Virus record (IMG/VR): IMGVR_UViG_3300042311_001316
Coordinates: 32,046 to 96,045 of that record
Strand: one strand, 5' to 3'
DNA from: a virus
DNA length: 64,000 bases
Shown: positions 32,390 to 41,552 of the stretch, one piece after another
Numbering within the stretch: the first letter of the stretch is position 1
Layout of the letters: every line of letters begins with the position of its first letter
Made by a program: the position numbers and the translations under genes
The notes under the pieces: model-generated
Told to the model about the DNA's origin: nothing
Databases searched by the model: none
Seen by the model: the letters and a program-made list of their open reading frames with translations, nothing else

Positions 32390-33245
32390 AACTAATCTCC
32401 AATTTTGTTTTGTTTTGTTTAAAAGAATATTTTCCAAACTTAAATGAAATTTTTGTATTTTCATTTTTTAAGTTTAGTTGTTTTAAGTATGTTTCAACTG
32501 AACGATATTTGACATTTTGAATATTATTTCTATTAAGAAATCCCATCCAAGCATTTTTTTGTCGAACGAAGGATAATTGAAACATTGCAGTTAAGTCAAT
32601 AACATTATTTTGAAAAAATTTATTCCAATCTTCTAACGCCAATTCATCAATTAATTGTTCTTGTTCACTTAAAACATTAACTGTTTGTGAAACAATTTGT
32701 TTCACATCTTTATAATGTGTTTCAATGTTTGGAATTAAAGTATTTCTAATAAAAACACGATTTCTATTATTGTCAAAATTAGTTGGATCATTGATCCAAT
32801 CAAGAAAATTTTCTCGGCAATAATTTAAAATATCTTTTTTAAAAAGATTTAGCAATGGTCGATAAATTGTAAAATTTTCAAATTCAACAATTTCTTTAAT
32901 TCCAGTTAATCCACGCAAGCCTGATCCACGAAACAATCTTAGAAAAAATGTTTCGATATTATCATCTTTATGATGCCCAACTAAAATTTTATCACCATGT
33001 TTTGCTAAAGCAGAATATCGTTGATTTCTTGCTGTGTTTTCAAAATTACCCTTTTTACAAAAAACATTTTCTACAATTAAATGAAAATTGTGTTTTTTAG
33101 CAAAATTTTTACAAAATTCTTCTTCAAGTTTATCTTGATTGGATTGGTTATGATTTACATAAACAATTTTAGGATTTAAATGTTGTGTTTTATGCCAAAG
33201 ACAAACCGAATCTGCCCCGCCCGAAAATCCTAAAACCCAATTCAT
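32382..33245 (-). CDS. tilS: tRNA(Ile)-lysidine synthase TilS
   Basis: 287 residues. SGGADS at 9-14 is the PP-loop that binds ATP; IVYVNHNQ, then KILVGHHKDDNIETFFLRLFRGSGLRGLTGI is the highly characteristic TilS segment; DILNYCRENFLDWINDPTNFDNNRNRVFIRNTLIP follows. TilS converts the wobble C34 of the CAU-anticodon tRNA-Ile to lysidine, allowing AUA decoding. AUA codons are frequent in this genome, so a phage copy could support its own translation. It lacks much of the usual C-terminal domain. The substrate tRNA is not found in this window. Confidence 0.9.
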   Translation of the reverse strand: MNWVLGFSGGADSVCLWHKTQHLNPKIVYVNHNQSNQDKLEEEFCKNFAKKHNFHLIVENVFCKKGNFENTARNQRYSALAKHGDKILVGHHKDDNIETFFLRLFRGSGLRGLTGIKEIVEFENFTIYRPLLNLFKKDILNYCRENFLDWINDPTNFDNNRNRVFIRNTLIPNIETHYKDVKQIVSQTVNVLSEQEQLIDELALEDWNKFFQNNVIDLTAMFQLSFVRQKNAWMGFLNRNNIQNVKYRSVETYLKQLNLKNENTKISFKFGKYSFKQNKTKLEISYE

Positions 33246-33257
33246 AATAATCTCCTT

Positions 33258-33476
33258 TTATTTTAATTTACATTGAATTAATTCATTATCTTTTTCTTTT
33301 CTTTCTGTACGTCTATCAAAGTCTCTAGTTTGTCCATAATAAACATAACGGTTTTCAATAATAAATTGTCTTGCCGCCATACATGTATCGTATGAAGAAA
33401 ATTCTTGCATACTAACATTATTAGCTGGTCCTGATAAATTACCAATAACAATTAAAACATATGCAATATTATTCAT
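33258..33476 (-). CDS. Small exported or membrane-anchored protein
   Basis: 72 residues. The hydrophobic N-terminus (MNNIAYVLIVIGNLSGPANN) could be a signal peptide or anchor; EFSSYDTCMAARQFIIENRYVY and a charged RDFDRRTERKEKDNE end contain two Cys. It follows a TTGACA/TAATAT promoter. Confidence 0.6.
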   Translation of the reverse strand: MNNIAYVLIVIGNLSGPANNVSMQEFSSYDTCMAARQFIIENRYVYYGQTRDFDRRTERKEKDNELIQCKLK

Positions 33477-33509
33477 AATTTCTTCCTTATCTTATAAAAA
33501 TCGATTAAT

Positions 33510-33538
33510 ATATTAGAAAATTTTTTATTATTTGTCAA
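33510..33538 (-). promoter_or_regulatory. Sigma70-type promoter
   Basis: Minus strand TTGACA, 17-base spacer ending TTTTC, TAATAT. It drives the 33258..33476 gene and probably TilS. The -35 overlaps the stop region of the small gene upstream. Confidence 0.75.
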
Positions 33539-33686
33539 GATAATTTACTTCAAGATTTATTAAATCCCAATAACATCCAACAATAAAACCTATTGCAAAT
33601 AAATGATGTACATAAAAAGTTAAAAAAGCGCTTGCACATAATACAAGTATAATTAAATTTTCTAAATTAAAAATCGTCTTAATCAT
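33528..33686 (-). CDS. 52-residue two-helix membrane protein
   Basis: ATG at 33686 gives MIKTIFNLENLIILVLCASA, then FLTFYVHHLFAIGFIVGCYWDLINLEVNYLDK. Two hydrophobic helices are separated by a His pair. The start overlaps the end of 33679..33873, implying coupling. Function unknown. Confidence 0.55.
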   Translation of the reverse strand: MIKTIFNLENLIILVLCASAFLTFYVHHLFAIGFIVGCYWDLINLEVNYLDK

Positions 33687-33873
33687 CATTTTTGTAAAAT
33701 CCTATAATAGAAATTGCATTTTCCATAAATTCCATACCTTGTTCAATTAAAGAATCATTTTGATAACAATCTTCTTCACATGAAATTTTATTTTCATCTC
33801 TAAACTCTTTAACCATTTCGTAAAGTTTAATCATTTTTTCTTGTTCGTCAATAGAATATTTTTTAAATTTCAT
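33679..33873 (-). CDS. Hypothetical small acidic/helical protein
   Basis: 64 residues, predicted helical (EEQKMIKLYEMVKEFRDENK-like, then CEEDCYQNDSLIEQGMEFMENA). AAAGGAGTAAATT precedes the ATG. No domain recognised. Confidence 0.6.
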   Translation of the reverse strand: MKFKKYSIDEQEKMIKLYEMVKEFRDENKISCEEDCYQNDSLIEQGMEFMENAISIIGFYKNDD

Positions 33874-33891
33874 AATTTACTCCTTTTGTAA

Positions 33892-33985
33892 TTTTTGTTA
33901 AGTTGCAGTTGTATGAACTAGTCGGAAATAGTGAGGTTTTCTGCGGCTCTTCATGAATAGAAAATTTATTAGAAATGATAAAATT
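33892..33985 (-). repeat. Intergenic element R1, copy 2
   Basis: Shares with copies 1 and 3 the GTTAAGTTGCAGTT segment and TTTTCTGCGGCTCTTCATGA followed by ATAGAAAATTTATT (plus strand). Lies directly downstream of family copy 8. The AGTT-N5-AACT stem is preserved with a different loop. Confidence 0.65.
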
Positions 33986-34289
33986 ATGTGTATTTTAACA
34001 ACATTTCCACTTGAAAGGCATTGTCTTTATTAGGATGATGTTTTAACCAATCATTTACATTTTCATATTTTTTTCCATTTAACCAATATTCCAAATATCC
34101 ATCAGGCCAAATTGATGATGGTCCAGTTAATCGATGATTAATATCTCCTTTTTTACACCAAAATTTATATCCTGATTCTAAATTTTCATAAGCAGGCGTA
34201 TTTTCATTGGGTGAAGAAATTTTATATATAGGAATATTTTCATATTTTTTAGCTATATATTTTTCACCATCGATATAATAAATAATCAT
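33984..34289 (-). CDS. HRLTGPA-family protein, copy 8 (short tail)
   Basis: 101 residues from the ATG at 34289 (MIIYYIDGEKYIAKKYENIP), where GAAAGAAAT gives a ribosome-binding site; a start at 34304 would add five residues. Core HRLTGPSSIWPDG; tail WLKHHPNKDNAFQVEMLLKYT. Second gene of cassette 2. Confidence 0.8.
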   Translation of the reverse strand: MIIYYIDGEKYIAKKYENIPIYKISSPNENTPAYENLESGYKFWCKKGDINHRLTGPSSIWPDGYLEYWLNGKKYENVNDWLKHHPNKDNAFQVEMLLKYT

Positions 34290-34405
34290 TTTAATTTCTT
34301 TCAAATAACGGTTTAATCGCGTTTAGAAGCATGTTACAGGGGTTTTGAATTGATTTGTGTAATTGAGTAAGTAATTAGCTTAAACGGCTTTAAATCGCTT
34401 TAAAA
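34290..34405 (-). repeat. Intergenic element R2, copy 2
   Basis: 116 bp between long-tail copy 9 and short-tail copy 8. Begins TTTTAAAGCGATTTAAAGCC on the transcribed strand and ends AAACCGTTATTTGAAAGAAA. The centre is more diverged than the ends. Confidence 0.75.
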
Positions 34406-34738
34406 TTAATTTTGCAAATACCAAAGAATTTTATCTGTTTCAGTAAAAATACCAATGGCATCAAAATACAGATCGGGATTTGGATGATCTTTAAGCCAAT
34501 CATGAATATTTTCATAATATTTTCCATTAAGATAAAATTCTTTTGTTCCATCTGACCAAATTCTAGCTGGTCCCGTTAATCTATGATAATTTATTTCTTT
34601 TTCACACCAAAATTTAAAACCATCAGCTAAACCTTCAATTGCTGGCGTTTGTTCATTTAAAGATGATACATTAATAAATAGAATTTTTGAATAATATTTC
34701 GTTTTAAACTTTTCACCATCAATATAATAAACATACAT
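34406..34738 (-). CDS. HRLTGPA-family protein, copy 9 (long tail)
   Basis: 110 residues from the ATG at 34738 (MYVYYIDGEKFKTKYYSKIL), with AAGGAATAAA upstream; a longer frame to 34822 runs back through a terminator and the AAA+ gene. Core YHRLTGPARIWSDGTKEFYLNG; tail HPNPDLYFDAIGIFTETDKILWYLQN. Confidence 0.8.
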   Translation of the reverse strand: MYVYYIDGEKFKTKYYSKILFINVSSLNEQTPAIEGLADGFKFWCEKEINYHRLTGPARIWSDGTKEFYLNGKYYENIHDWLKDHPNPDLYFDAIGIFTETDKILWYLQN

Positions 34739-34757
34739 TATTTTATTCCTTATAAAA

Positions 34758-34783
34758 GATTTGCAGCTAATTAGCTGCAAATC
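34758..34783 (-). terminator. Rho-independent terminator of the AAA+ gene
   Basis: 13-base perfect arms (GATTTGCAGCTAA and complement) containing the AAA+ stop codon, followed on the minus strand by TTTTATAAGG. Confidence 0.65.
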
Positions 34784-36878
34784 CAAATTGTTTAGTAAAT
34801 TCTTTTTTATTTTCCGATTCAATTTTCAAAAGAATTTCTGGTGTTTCTGTTGCACCAAAATCAATAAATTCTTTTACTGTTTCAAAATCGCCAGGAGCTA
34901 AAACATATTGATCATTAAGAATAAATTCATCGGGTTCTCGATCCCAATACATTTTAAACATTTTTAATTTTTGATCTTTGTTCATATAATTAAATTTAAT
35001 CTTAATTTGAAACCGTCTTAAAAATGCTTGTTCTAAAGATTTTTCATAATTGGTTGTAATTGCAAAATCGCATTTACGCAATTGTGTTTGAACTAAAAAT
35101 TCATTTGCAATACTTTTCATATATTCGGCGCTTTTACCTTCTTTATTTGTTAAGAAAGTTTCAGCTTCATCAATTAATAAAATTGAATCTTCTTGATAAG
35201 CTTGTTCAAAACTTTCGGCAATATTTTGTTCAGTTTCTCCATAATAAGCAGAAATTAAGTCACTTGGTTTTTTAACCAAAACATTTTTGTTAAATTTTTC
35301 ACCTAAATAATGAACTAATTGACTTTTACCTGTTCCACTTGGGCCTGATAAAAGCATATTCCATTTTTTATCAACTGATTTTAATTGATCAACAATTGAA
35401 TTAACATTAACGTTTGTATTCAATAAACTAAGATCATAAACTTTTGAAGCTTCGGTTAATTTAAATTCTCGTTTACGCCCCCAACGATTCATACGGTCGA
35501 TTTGTTGAACAACATCAATTACGTTTTCTTTTGGGTTTAAAGCGATAATTTCACAAACTCGTTGAATATCCCAAGGAGTAATGTCGAATGTTTTTGCAAA
35601 TTGTTTCTTTTGTGTTTCATTAAAGATTTTTTCACCGTATTTATTCCAAGTTTTAATGCGTGTTTTTGCACTATGAACTTTAAATTCGGCTGTATATTTC
35701 ATTCTTCTTAAAAATGAAGTTTCCATATAAACATGATTGGCAGTAAAGATTGTTGGGATTGTTGCTTTTTCTAATAAATTATTAACAAACAATTTACTAA
35801 ATTCTTTATCTTCTCTTGTTAAATCTTCTAATTCATCAAAAAGCAAAATAGTATTTTTTTTATTTTTAAAGAATTTTTGAGCTAACACAAAATCACCCAA
35901 GCGCTGATCTCTTTTCTTTTCACCCAATGAACTTTCGCCAACTCGAATTAATTTATATCCAAGAGAGTTTGCTAATGCGCCTGCATATTCGGTTTTACCT
36001 GTTCCTGGTTTTCCCCATAATAAAAAGTTTGTTCCGCGATCATTTTTCTTAATTAAATTTTTAAAAATATTATGAGGAATTGTATCATCATAATCATCTA
36101 AACTTAATACTGATTTTTGATCAGTTGGGAAGAAAATATTTTCAATATCTTTTTTATTGATTTCAGGTGTATCTAAAATTTGTTTTAAACGGTCATCAAA
36201 TTCAAATGATAAACAACTAAACATCATATCAGATTGTTGATAAGTTTTTTTGAAAAACCCAAAACGAAACAAATCAGTATTGCCTAAAAGAATATTTTTT
36301 ATTTTTTGTTGATCAACTTCAAGAACAATTGATAATGCGCGATAATCGCTACCAATTTTCTTAATAAAATAATCAAGATATTCTTTTACGTACCAAAGAG
36401 TTGTTTGTTCATTTTCATACATTAAATAAAGTATTTTCATTTCTAATTGGTCAAGTGAAATACTTTTACCAAATTTTTTAATATTTTTTGGTAATTTAAA
36501 GTTTTCAACAAGCCAATTGTCTTTAATTGTATTAACATAAAATTCTAAATCGAAATTTTGAATAAATTGTTCATTTCTACTTTTAATAAAAATATTTTTT
36601 TGTTTACCTTCGCGCTCGCCAACTGGATTTTCTTTTTCATGTTTCATTAATTCATCTTGAAAATTTTGAAACGCTGTTTGTCCTAAAAGTTTTTCATCTC
36701 CATGTTCGAATATAAATTCTCTAATAGCAAATGGTTGTTGAACATAAAGATGATCGAATAATTTATAAAAAATATTTTTTAATAATGTGGATACAATATT
36801 CACGTCTGGTTGTCCTTTACCTAAAATTAATTGTCTTATCCTGTGACCATGTAATTCTTCTATTCGCATTACTTGCAT
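34767..36878 (-). CDS. Tandem AAA+ ATPase (two ATPase domains)
   Basis: Up to 703 residues (a start at 36869 is equally possible). The first ATPase domain has Walker A WGKPGTGKTEY, Walker B ILLFDELEDL and TIFTANHVYMETSFLRR; the second has SGPSGTGKSQL, ILLIDEAETFL and ITTNYEKSLEQAFLRRFQ. Both carry candidate sensor and arginine-finger residues, as in Cdc48/ClpA-type unfoldases and remodellers. The N-terminal 270 residues are unlike known domains and may bind substrate. No peptidase-docking loop is visible, so pairing with the phage ClpP is speculative. Its start overlaps the next gene by up to 62 bp. Confidence 0.75.
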   Translation of the reverse strand: MQVMRIEELHGHRIRQLILGKGQPDVNIVSTLLKNIFYKLFDHLYVQQPFAIREFIFEHGDEKLLGQTAFQNFQDELMKHEKENPVGEREGKQKNIFIKSRNEQFIQNFDLEFYVNTIKDNWLVENFKLPKNIKKFGKSISLDQLEMKILYLMYENEQTTLWYVKEYLDYFIKKIGSDYRALSIVLEVDQQKIKNILLGNTDLFRFGFFKKTYQQSDMMFSCLSFEFDDRLKQILDTPEINKKDIENIFFPTDQKSVLSLDDYDDTIPHNIFKNLIKKNDRGTNFLLWGKPGTGKTEYAGALANSLGYKLIRVGESSLGEKKRDQRLGDFVLAQKFFKNKKNTILLFDELEDLTREDKEFSKLFVNNLLEKATIPTIFTANHVYMETSFLRRMKYTAEFKVHSAKTRIKTWNKYGEKIFNETQKKQFAKTFDITPWDIQRVCEIIALNPKENVIDVVQQIDRMNRWGRKREFKLTEASKVYDLSLLNTNVNVNSIVDQLKSVDKKWNMLLSGPSGTGKSQLVHYLGEKFNKNVLVKKPSDLISAYYGETEQNIAESFEQAYQEDSILLIDEAETFLTNKEGKSAEYMKSIANEFLVQTQLRKCDFAITTNYEKSLEQAFLRRFQIKIKFNYMNKDQKLKMFKMYWDREPDEFILNDQYVLAPGDFETVKEFIDFGATETPEILLKIESENKKEFTKQFGFAAN

Positions 36879-37224
36879 CTAAATTTTTAAACCTTTCATA
36901 ATCTTCACCACTATCAATTAAAATATAACACCATGCTTTATTAGCATGTTTATTATCTAAAATGTTGATTTCTTCTCTTTGGTAAAATTTACCATTACTT
37001 TCCAAATAATCTAAATCTTCTAAAGTTAATATATCAACTTGATAAATTTCTCCTTCAACTGAATTATTTCCTTTAATCATACCAGGAAAACTTCCTAAGT
37101 TAATTAAATCAAAATTAAATTCAGTTCTTGCATTTCCTAAAAATTTATTATTTGGATTATTAATAATTAAATCATTATTATGAAAATTTTTCTTTAAACT
37201 TCCATAAACAAAAACATTATACAT
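36817..37224 (-). CDS. Gamma-glutamylcyclotransferase-like protein
   Basis: 135 residues from the ATG at 37224 (MYNVFVYGSLKKNFHNNDLI); the frame extends upstream through the promoter, so the internal ATG is chosen. VYGSLKK and VEGEIYQVDILTLEDLDYLE are the hallmark GGCT/YtfP strand-turn and catalytic-Glu region. Such proteins cut gamma-glutamyl amine bonds; phage members have unknown substrates. Cotranscribed with the AAA+ ATPase. Confidence 0.75.
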   Translation of the reverse strand: MYNVFVYGSLKKNFHNNDLIINNPNNKFLGNARTEFNFDLINLGSFPGMIKGNNSVEGEIYQVDILTLEDLDYLESNGKFYQREEINILDNKHANKAWCYILIDSGEDYERFKNLDASNANRRITWSQDKTINFR

Positions 37225-37244
37225 ATTTTTACTCCTTTTAACAA

Positions 37245-37272
37245 AGATTAACTTATTTTTTGGTTTTGTCAA
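37245..37272 (-). promoter_or_regulatory. Sigma70-type promoter
   Basis: Minus strand TTGACA, 16-base spacer, TAATCT. Precedes the GGCT-like and AAA+ genes; this is the strongest reason to choose the start at 37224. Confidence 0.55.
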
Positions 37273-37360
37273 GCTAAACATTTTAAAGAATTTTATATTC
37301 TAAAAAATTAACAATTTCTTTTAAATAATTAAAATATCTATGTTTTCTGAGGATTTTTAA

Positions 37361-40168
37361 ATGCCAGTTGTATCAAATGCAAGAATTACGCCATTAACCG
37401 GAGAAGTAACATTTTTACCTGATGATCCAAATCAAGCAGCAAGTGGTAATTCAAATGCTGATGCTGGTGCAACCGCGCCTATTTATGTAAAAACCGTTCA
37501 AGGAGAAAATCTTGGTAGTGGTGAAGAATTATTTAAATCTTCATTAGGTAGTCAAGATATTGTTTTTACTTTTAAAACATTAAAAGCCGGTACTGGTGTT
37601 GTTTTACAATCTGATGGTGAAGAAATTACAATTAATAATACTGGAACCAGTAGTTTTATTGGATTATCAGATGGTCCTGGTTCTATTGTTTCAAATGGTA
37701 TTTTAGTTGGTAATCAAAGTGCTGATCAATTAGTTTATATTACTCCACCTGCACAATCAAATTTATTTTTATCATTTAATGGAACAGATTTTGTTTGGGA
37801 TACAATACCTGTTAATGTTGGTGAAATTAATACAGGTAATAATTTAGGTTCAATTGGTGAAGGTGTTTATGCTAGTAAAACTGGAACAGTATTAAACTTT
37901 AAAAAAATTCGTGCTGGTTCTGGAATTACAGTAACTTCATCATTAAATGATATAACAATTACTGGTTCTGGTGAAGCAAATAGTGGAAGTAATTTAGGAA
38001 GTGGATTAAGCGTTTATGCTGGAAAATCAGGAACAACTTTAAATTTTAAAACCTTAAAGGTAACAGGTGATTTAACTTCAAATTTTACAGCAAATGATAT
38101 AACAATTAATTCCAATTTACAAGCAGAAAATATTGGTTTAACTGGAACTGGTTTGTTTGCACAAAAAAATAATAATTTTTTGCAATTTAAAAAATTATTA
38201 AGTGGTGGCAATATTACAATTTCAGAAACAGCAGAAAATGTAACATTAACTGTTCCTGCCGGTGAAATTGCAGAAATGACAAATTTAGGTGTAGGTGGTG
38301 CAGGAACAGGACAAATTTTCCGTGATAAAACTGCATCAACATTTAATATGCGTCGTTTAGTTGCTGGTTCAAACGTTTCTATTGTTCAAACAGGCAATGA
38401 TATTACTATAAATTCAACTACAGGTGGTGGAACAGTAACAAGTGTTACAGCAGTTGGAGCAAATGGAATTGTTGTTACAGGTGGACCAATTACAACATCT
38501 GGTTCATTAACTGTTGGTTTAAATCCAAGTGGTGCTTCGGCTGGTTCTTATGTAAATCCAACATTAACAGTAAATGATCGTGGATTAATTACATCAATTA
38601 CAAGCAATCCTAGTGGTGGTGAAGCTAATACCGCAAGTAATTTGGGTGTAGTTGGACCAGGAACCGCACAAATTTTTTCTAATAAAACAGGTGTTGATTT
38701 ACAATTTAGACGTTTGGTTGCTGGTGCTGGTATTAATTTATCTCAAAACTCAACTGACATACAAATTTCAAATAGTACATTAGGAACCGTAACATCAGTT
38801 GGTTTAACCGGCTCAAGTAGTATTTCAATAACTGGCGCATCACCTATTACTTCTTCTGGAACATTTGCTTTAGATTTAACTAATACAGGTGTTGCTGCTG
38901 GAACTTATTCTTATCCAACAATGCAAATTGATGCAAAAGGAAGAATTTTAGCAATTAGTAACAATATAGTTTCAGGTGGAACTGTAACAAGTGTTACTTT
39001 AAATCCATTAAGTAATAAAATTTCAATTTCAGGAAGTCCAATTACAACATCTGGAACTATCAATTTAGATGTAAATGAAAATAATTTAAACATTGCTAAT
39101 ATGACTGGTACTTTAAGTTATACTCGTGGTGGTACTGGATTAACAACAACAACATTAGGAAGTTTATTAGTTCAAACTGCAACTGGTTATAATTCATTAC
39201 CAATAGGTACACAAGATCAAGTATTAACCGTTGATAGTGGAAACATTATTTGGTCAACTATTTCTGCAATGACCGATCCAACAACTACGGCAGGTGATTT
39301 AATTTATCGCAATACAAGTAATGCGATTGATCGTTTACCCGTTGGTTCAAACAATCAAGTATTAACAGTAGTTTCAGGAACATTACAATGGGCGAATAGT
39401 CCAAGTGGTTTTGCTGATCCAATGACAACAAGTGGTGATATTATCATTCGTAATAATTCAAATATTACAAGCAGATTACCAGTTGGAACAAATAATCAAA
39501 TTTTAACTGTTATTGGTGGGAATGTTGTTTGGAGCAATCCTGCTTTTACAAATCCATTAACAACTGCTGGCGATTTAATGTATCAAAATTCTTCAGCAAC
39601 GAGATTACCAATTGGTACCAATGGTCAAGTATTAACTGTTGATGCTGGATTACCTAAATGGATGAACAATGCAAGTGGTTTTTCTGATCCAATGACCAAT
39701 GCAGGCGATATTATTATTAGAAATGGTTCAAATACAACTACAAGATTACCAATTGGTACAACTAATCAAGTATTATCTGTAGGTGTATCAGGTGTTCCAG
39801 AATGGGCAACTACCACAGCCGCACAAACCACTTATACGTTTAAAGTAAATTTTGATGGTTCAGGAAACATTGATATAACAACACCATTTTCTGATGTTCC
39901 TGTTGGTTGGTCAATTAGTCGAGATAATACCAATCAATTTACAGTAACACACAATTTAGGTAATGGTGCAACACCAAAAACAGCGTTGATTGGTTATGCT
40001 TTACATACAACTTATGGTTTTATTCAAAAAATTGTAACAGGTAATCCACCTACTCAATATTCTTGCACATTTAGTCCTACTAATAAAACATTTACTGTTT
40101 ATAGTGCAAGTTTATCAAATGCACAAGTAAGTATTAATTCATACATTTTATATAAAATAACTTTCTGA
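37361..40168 (+). CDS. Repetitive tail-fibre/structural protein 1
   Basis: 935 residues, rich in Gly, Ser, Thr, Asn. Residues about 150-480 contain repeats of the form NLGxxGxG..K.G..L.F..L.AGSGI....DI.I; residues about 600-830 contain at least five repeats of LPIGTxxQVLTVxxGxxxW, each preceded by DPxTTAGDLIxRNxSN. Such beta-strand repeats form trimeric fibre shafts. The C-terminal about 110 residues (TYTFKVNFDGSGNIDIT onward) are a distinct, probably receptor-binding or capping domain. GAGGA precedes the ATG. First of three rightward fibre genes. Confidence 0.7.
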   Translation: MPVVSNARITPLTGEVTFLPDDPNQAASGNSNADAGATAPIYVKTVQGENLGSGEELFKSSLGSQDIVFTFKTLKAGTGVVLQSDGEEITINNTGTSSFIGLSDGPGSIVSNGILVGNQSADQLVYITPPAQSNLFLSFNGTDFVWDTIPVNVGEINTGNNLGSIGEGVYASKTGTVLNFKKIRAGSGITVTSSLNDITITGSGEANSGSNLGSGLSVYAGKSGTTLNFKTLKVTGDLTSNFTANDITINSNLQAENIGLTGTGLFAQKNNNFLQFKKLLSGGNITISETAENVTLTVPAGEIAEMTNLGVGGAGTGQIFRDKTASTFNMRRLVAGSNVSIVQTGNDITINSTTGGGTVTSVTAVGANGIVVTGGPITTSGSLTVGLNPSGASAGSYVNPTLTVNDRGLITSITSNPSGGEANTASNLGVVGPGTAQIFSNKTGVDLQFRRLVAGAGINLSQNSTDIQISNSTLGTVTSVGLTGSSSISITGASPITSSGTFALDLTNTGVAAGTYSYPTMQIDAKGRILAISNNIVSGGTVTSVTLNPLSNKISISGSPITTSGTINLDVNENNLNIANMTGTLSYTRGGTGLTTTTLGSLLVQTATGYNSLPIGTQDQVLTVDSGNIIWSTISAMTDPTTTAGDLIYRNTSNAIDRLPVGSNNQVLTVVSGTLQWANSPSGFADPMTTSGDIIIRNNSNITSRLPVGTNNQILTVIGGNVVWSNPAFTNPLTTAGDLMYQNSSATRLPIGTNGQVLTVDAGLPKWMNNASGFSDPMTNAGDIIIRNGSNTTTRLPIGTTNQVLSVGVSGVPEWATTTAAQTTYTFKVNFDGSGNIDITTPFSDVPVGWSISRDNTNQFTVTHNLGNGATPKTALIGYALHTTYGFIQKIVTGNPPTQYSCTFSPTNKTFTVYSASLSNAQVSINSYILYKITF

Positions 40169-40177
40169 GGTAATTAA

Positions 40178-41542
40178 ATGCCAATTTTTCCTTCTAAACT
40201 ATTACCTTTGGATATTTTAACAATTGTGCCACAAGCCAATTGGATAGAAAATGATGGAACTGGTGATCCTTGGATTGGTAATCCTTATCGTTGGACTTTA
40301 ACGGCCAATGTTTCTGCACAAACCCATTCTTGTCATTTAACTCCAACTCCTTTTTTATATGACGGAAATGATATTTTTGTAGGTATGTGGTTAGCTGATA
40401 TATTAAGTGGGTTATCAGTAAAAATTGTTACTATAAATTCACAAAATGCAAATCAAATAAATTGTATTGTTGAAGATGTTGATCGTTTTAATACATTTTC
40501 TGATCCTTCACAAAACGGAATTGGAATTGGAAATACCGGAACTGGTTTTTGTTTTCAATTAGGGGAAGATGGTTTACCAGTTTTAGGAAATATGACTTCA
40601 AGTGGCCCAATTTTAAAACAAAATCCAGCTTGGCAAGAAGATTTAGTTGGTAGATTTCGTTCAAGAAACTTTACAAAAGATTATATTAATGTTTTACAAC
40701 CTTCACACGGTTTACAACCCGACGATTTAATTAGATTAAATGGTTCTGGTAATTTTGTTAAAGCGCAAGCAACAAGTTTATTGGCTGCAAACGTAATTGG
40801 TAAAGTAGTTGATGTTGGAATTCCCGGTATTAATTATTTTAGTTATAAACCATTTGGTGATATTCGTTCAACTTCTACTGTATTACCTGGAACACCTGGA
40901 AATTTATTATATTTAAATCCAACTACTCCTGGAACATTTACTTTATCTAAGCCTTCTATTTGGAGTAAATCAGTTGCAATTAAAATGTCAGATACAAAAG
41001 CAATGTTTTTTGCTAGTAATTTTGATGCTATTACAAGTGCAGGATATACAAATAATGCTTATCAAGTTAACACTATTGCAGAACGTGATGCTTTAATTGG
41101 GGTTAATATTGGTGATCAAGTACGAGTTAATAATGTTGGAAATAATCGTTGGGGATTATACAGTTATTCAACTGGTAATGTTTGGAGTTTAATATCAACA
41201 CAAGAAGCAGTTGCAACTGATGCACAAACAATTAATTTAATTGTTAATTTTGATTCAATTTCGCCAACTCAAATAGCACAAGTATTAAGTGGAACTAAAA
41301 TTATTGAGGCAACTATTAGAGTAATTACGCCATTTAATGGAACTACACCAACAATAACAATTGGTGGTCCTTCAAGTAATGATTCAATAATGAAAATAAA
41401 TCATAGTGATTTAAAAGCAATTGGTTTTTATGAAAAATCTTCAGAATTTGTATATCCGGTTGATTCAATTGTTAATTATTATTTAAATACTTCAGGTTCT
41501 ACCGCAGGTTCACTTGAATTAACATTAACTTATGTTCGATGA
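40178..41542 (+). CDS. Structural protein 2 of the fibre block
   Basis: 454 residues, GAGG ribosome-binding site. N-terminal PRLILT-type strands are absent; instead SKLLPLDILTIVPQANWIENDGTGDPW opens the protein, and RDALIGVNIGDQVRVNNVGNNRWGLYSYSTGNVWSLI is a short domain often seen in phage fibre and baseplate proteins. The C-terminus FIVYPVDSIVNYYLNTSG-like region suggests a globular tip. Probable virion protein. Confidence 0.6.
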   Translation: MPIFPSKLLPLDILTIVPQANWIENDGTGDPWIGNPYRWTLTANVSAQTHSCHLTPTPFLYDGNDIFVGMWLADILSGLSVKIVTINSQNANQINCIVEDVDRFNTFSDPSQNGIGIGNTGTGFCFQLGEDGLPVLGNMTSSGPILKQNPAWQEDLVGRFRSRNFTKDYINVLQPSHGLQPDDLIRLNGSGNFVKAQATSLLAANVIGKVVDVGIPGINYFSYKPFGDIRSTSTVLPGTPGNLLYLNPTTPGTFTLSKPSIWSKSVAIKMSDTKAMFFASNFDAITSAGYTNNAYQVNTIAERDALIGVNIGDQVRVNNVGNNRWGLYSYSTGNVWSLISTQEAVATDAQTINLIVNFDSISPTQIAQVLSGTKIIEATIRVITPFNGTTPTITIGGPSSNDSIMKINHSDLKAIGFYEKSSEFVYPVDSIVNYYLNTSGSTAGSLELTLTYVR

Positions 41543-41552
41543 GGAAAAATAA

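Noticed and set aside
34767-36878. ClpA/ClpX partner for the phage ClpP
   Set aside because: Two AAA+ domains are present, but I see no IGF/LGF-type ClpP-docking loop, and the gene is far from clpP.
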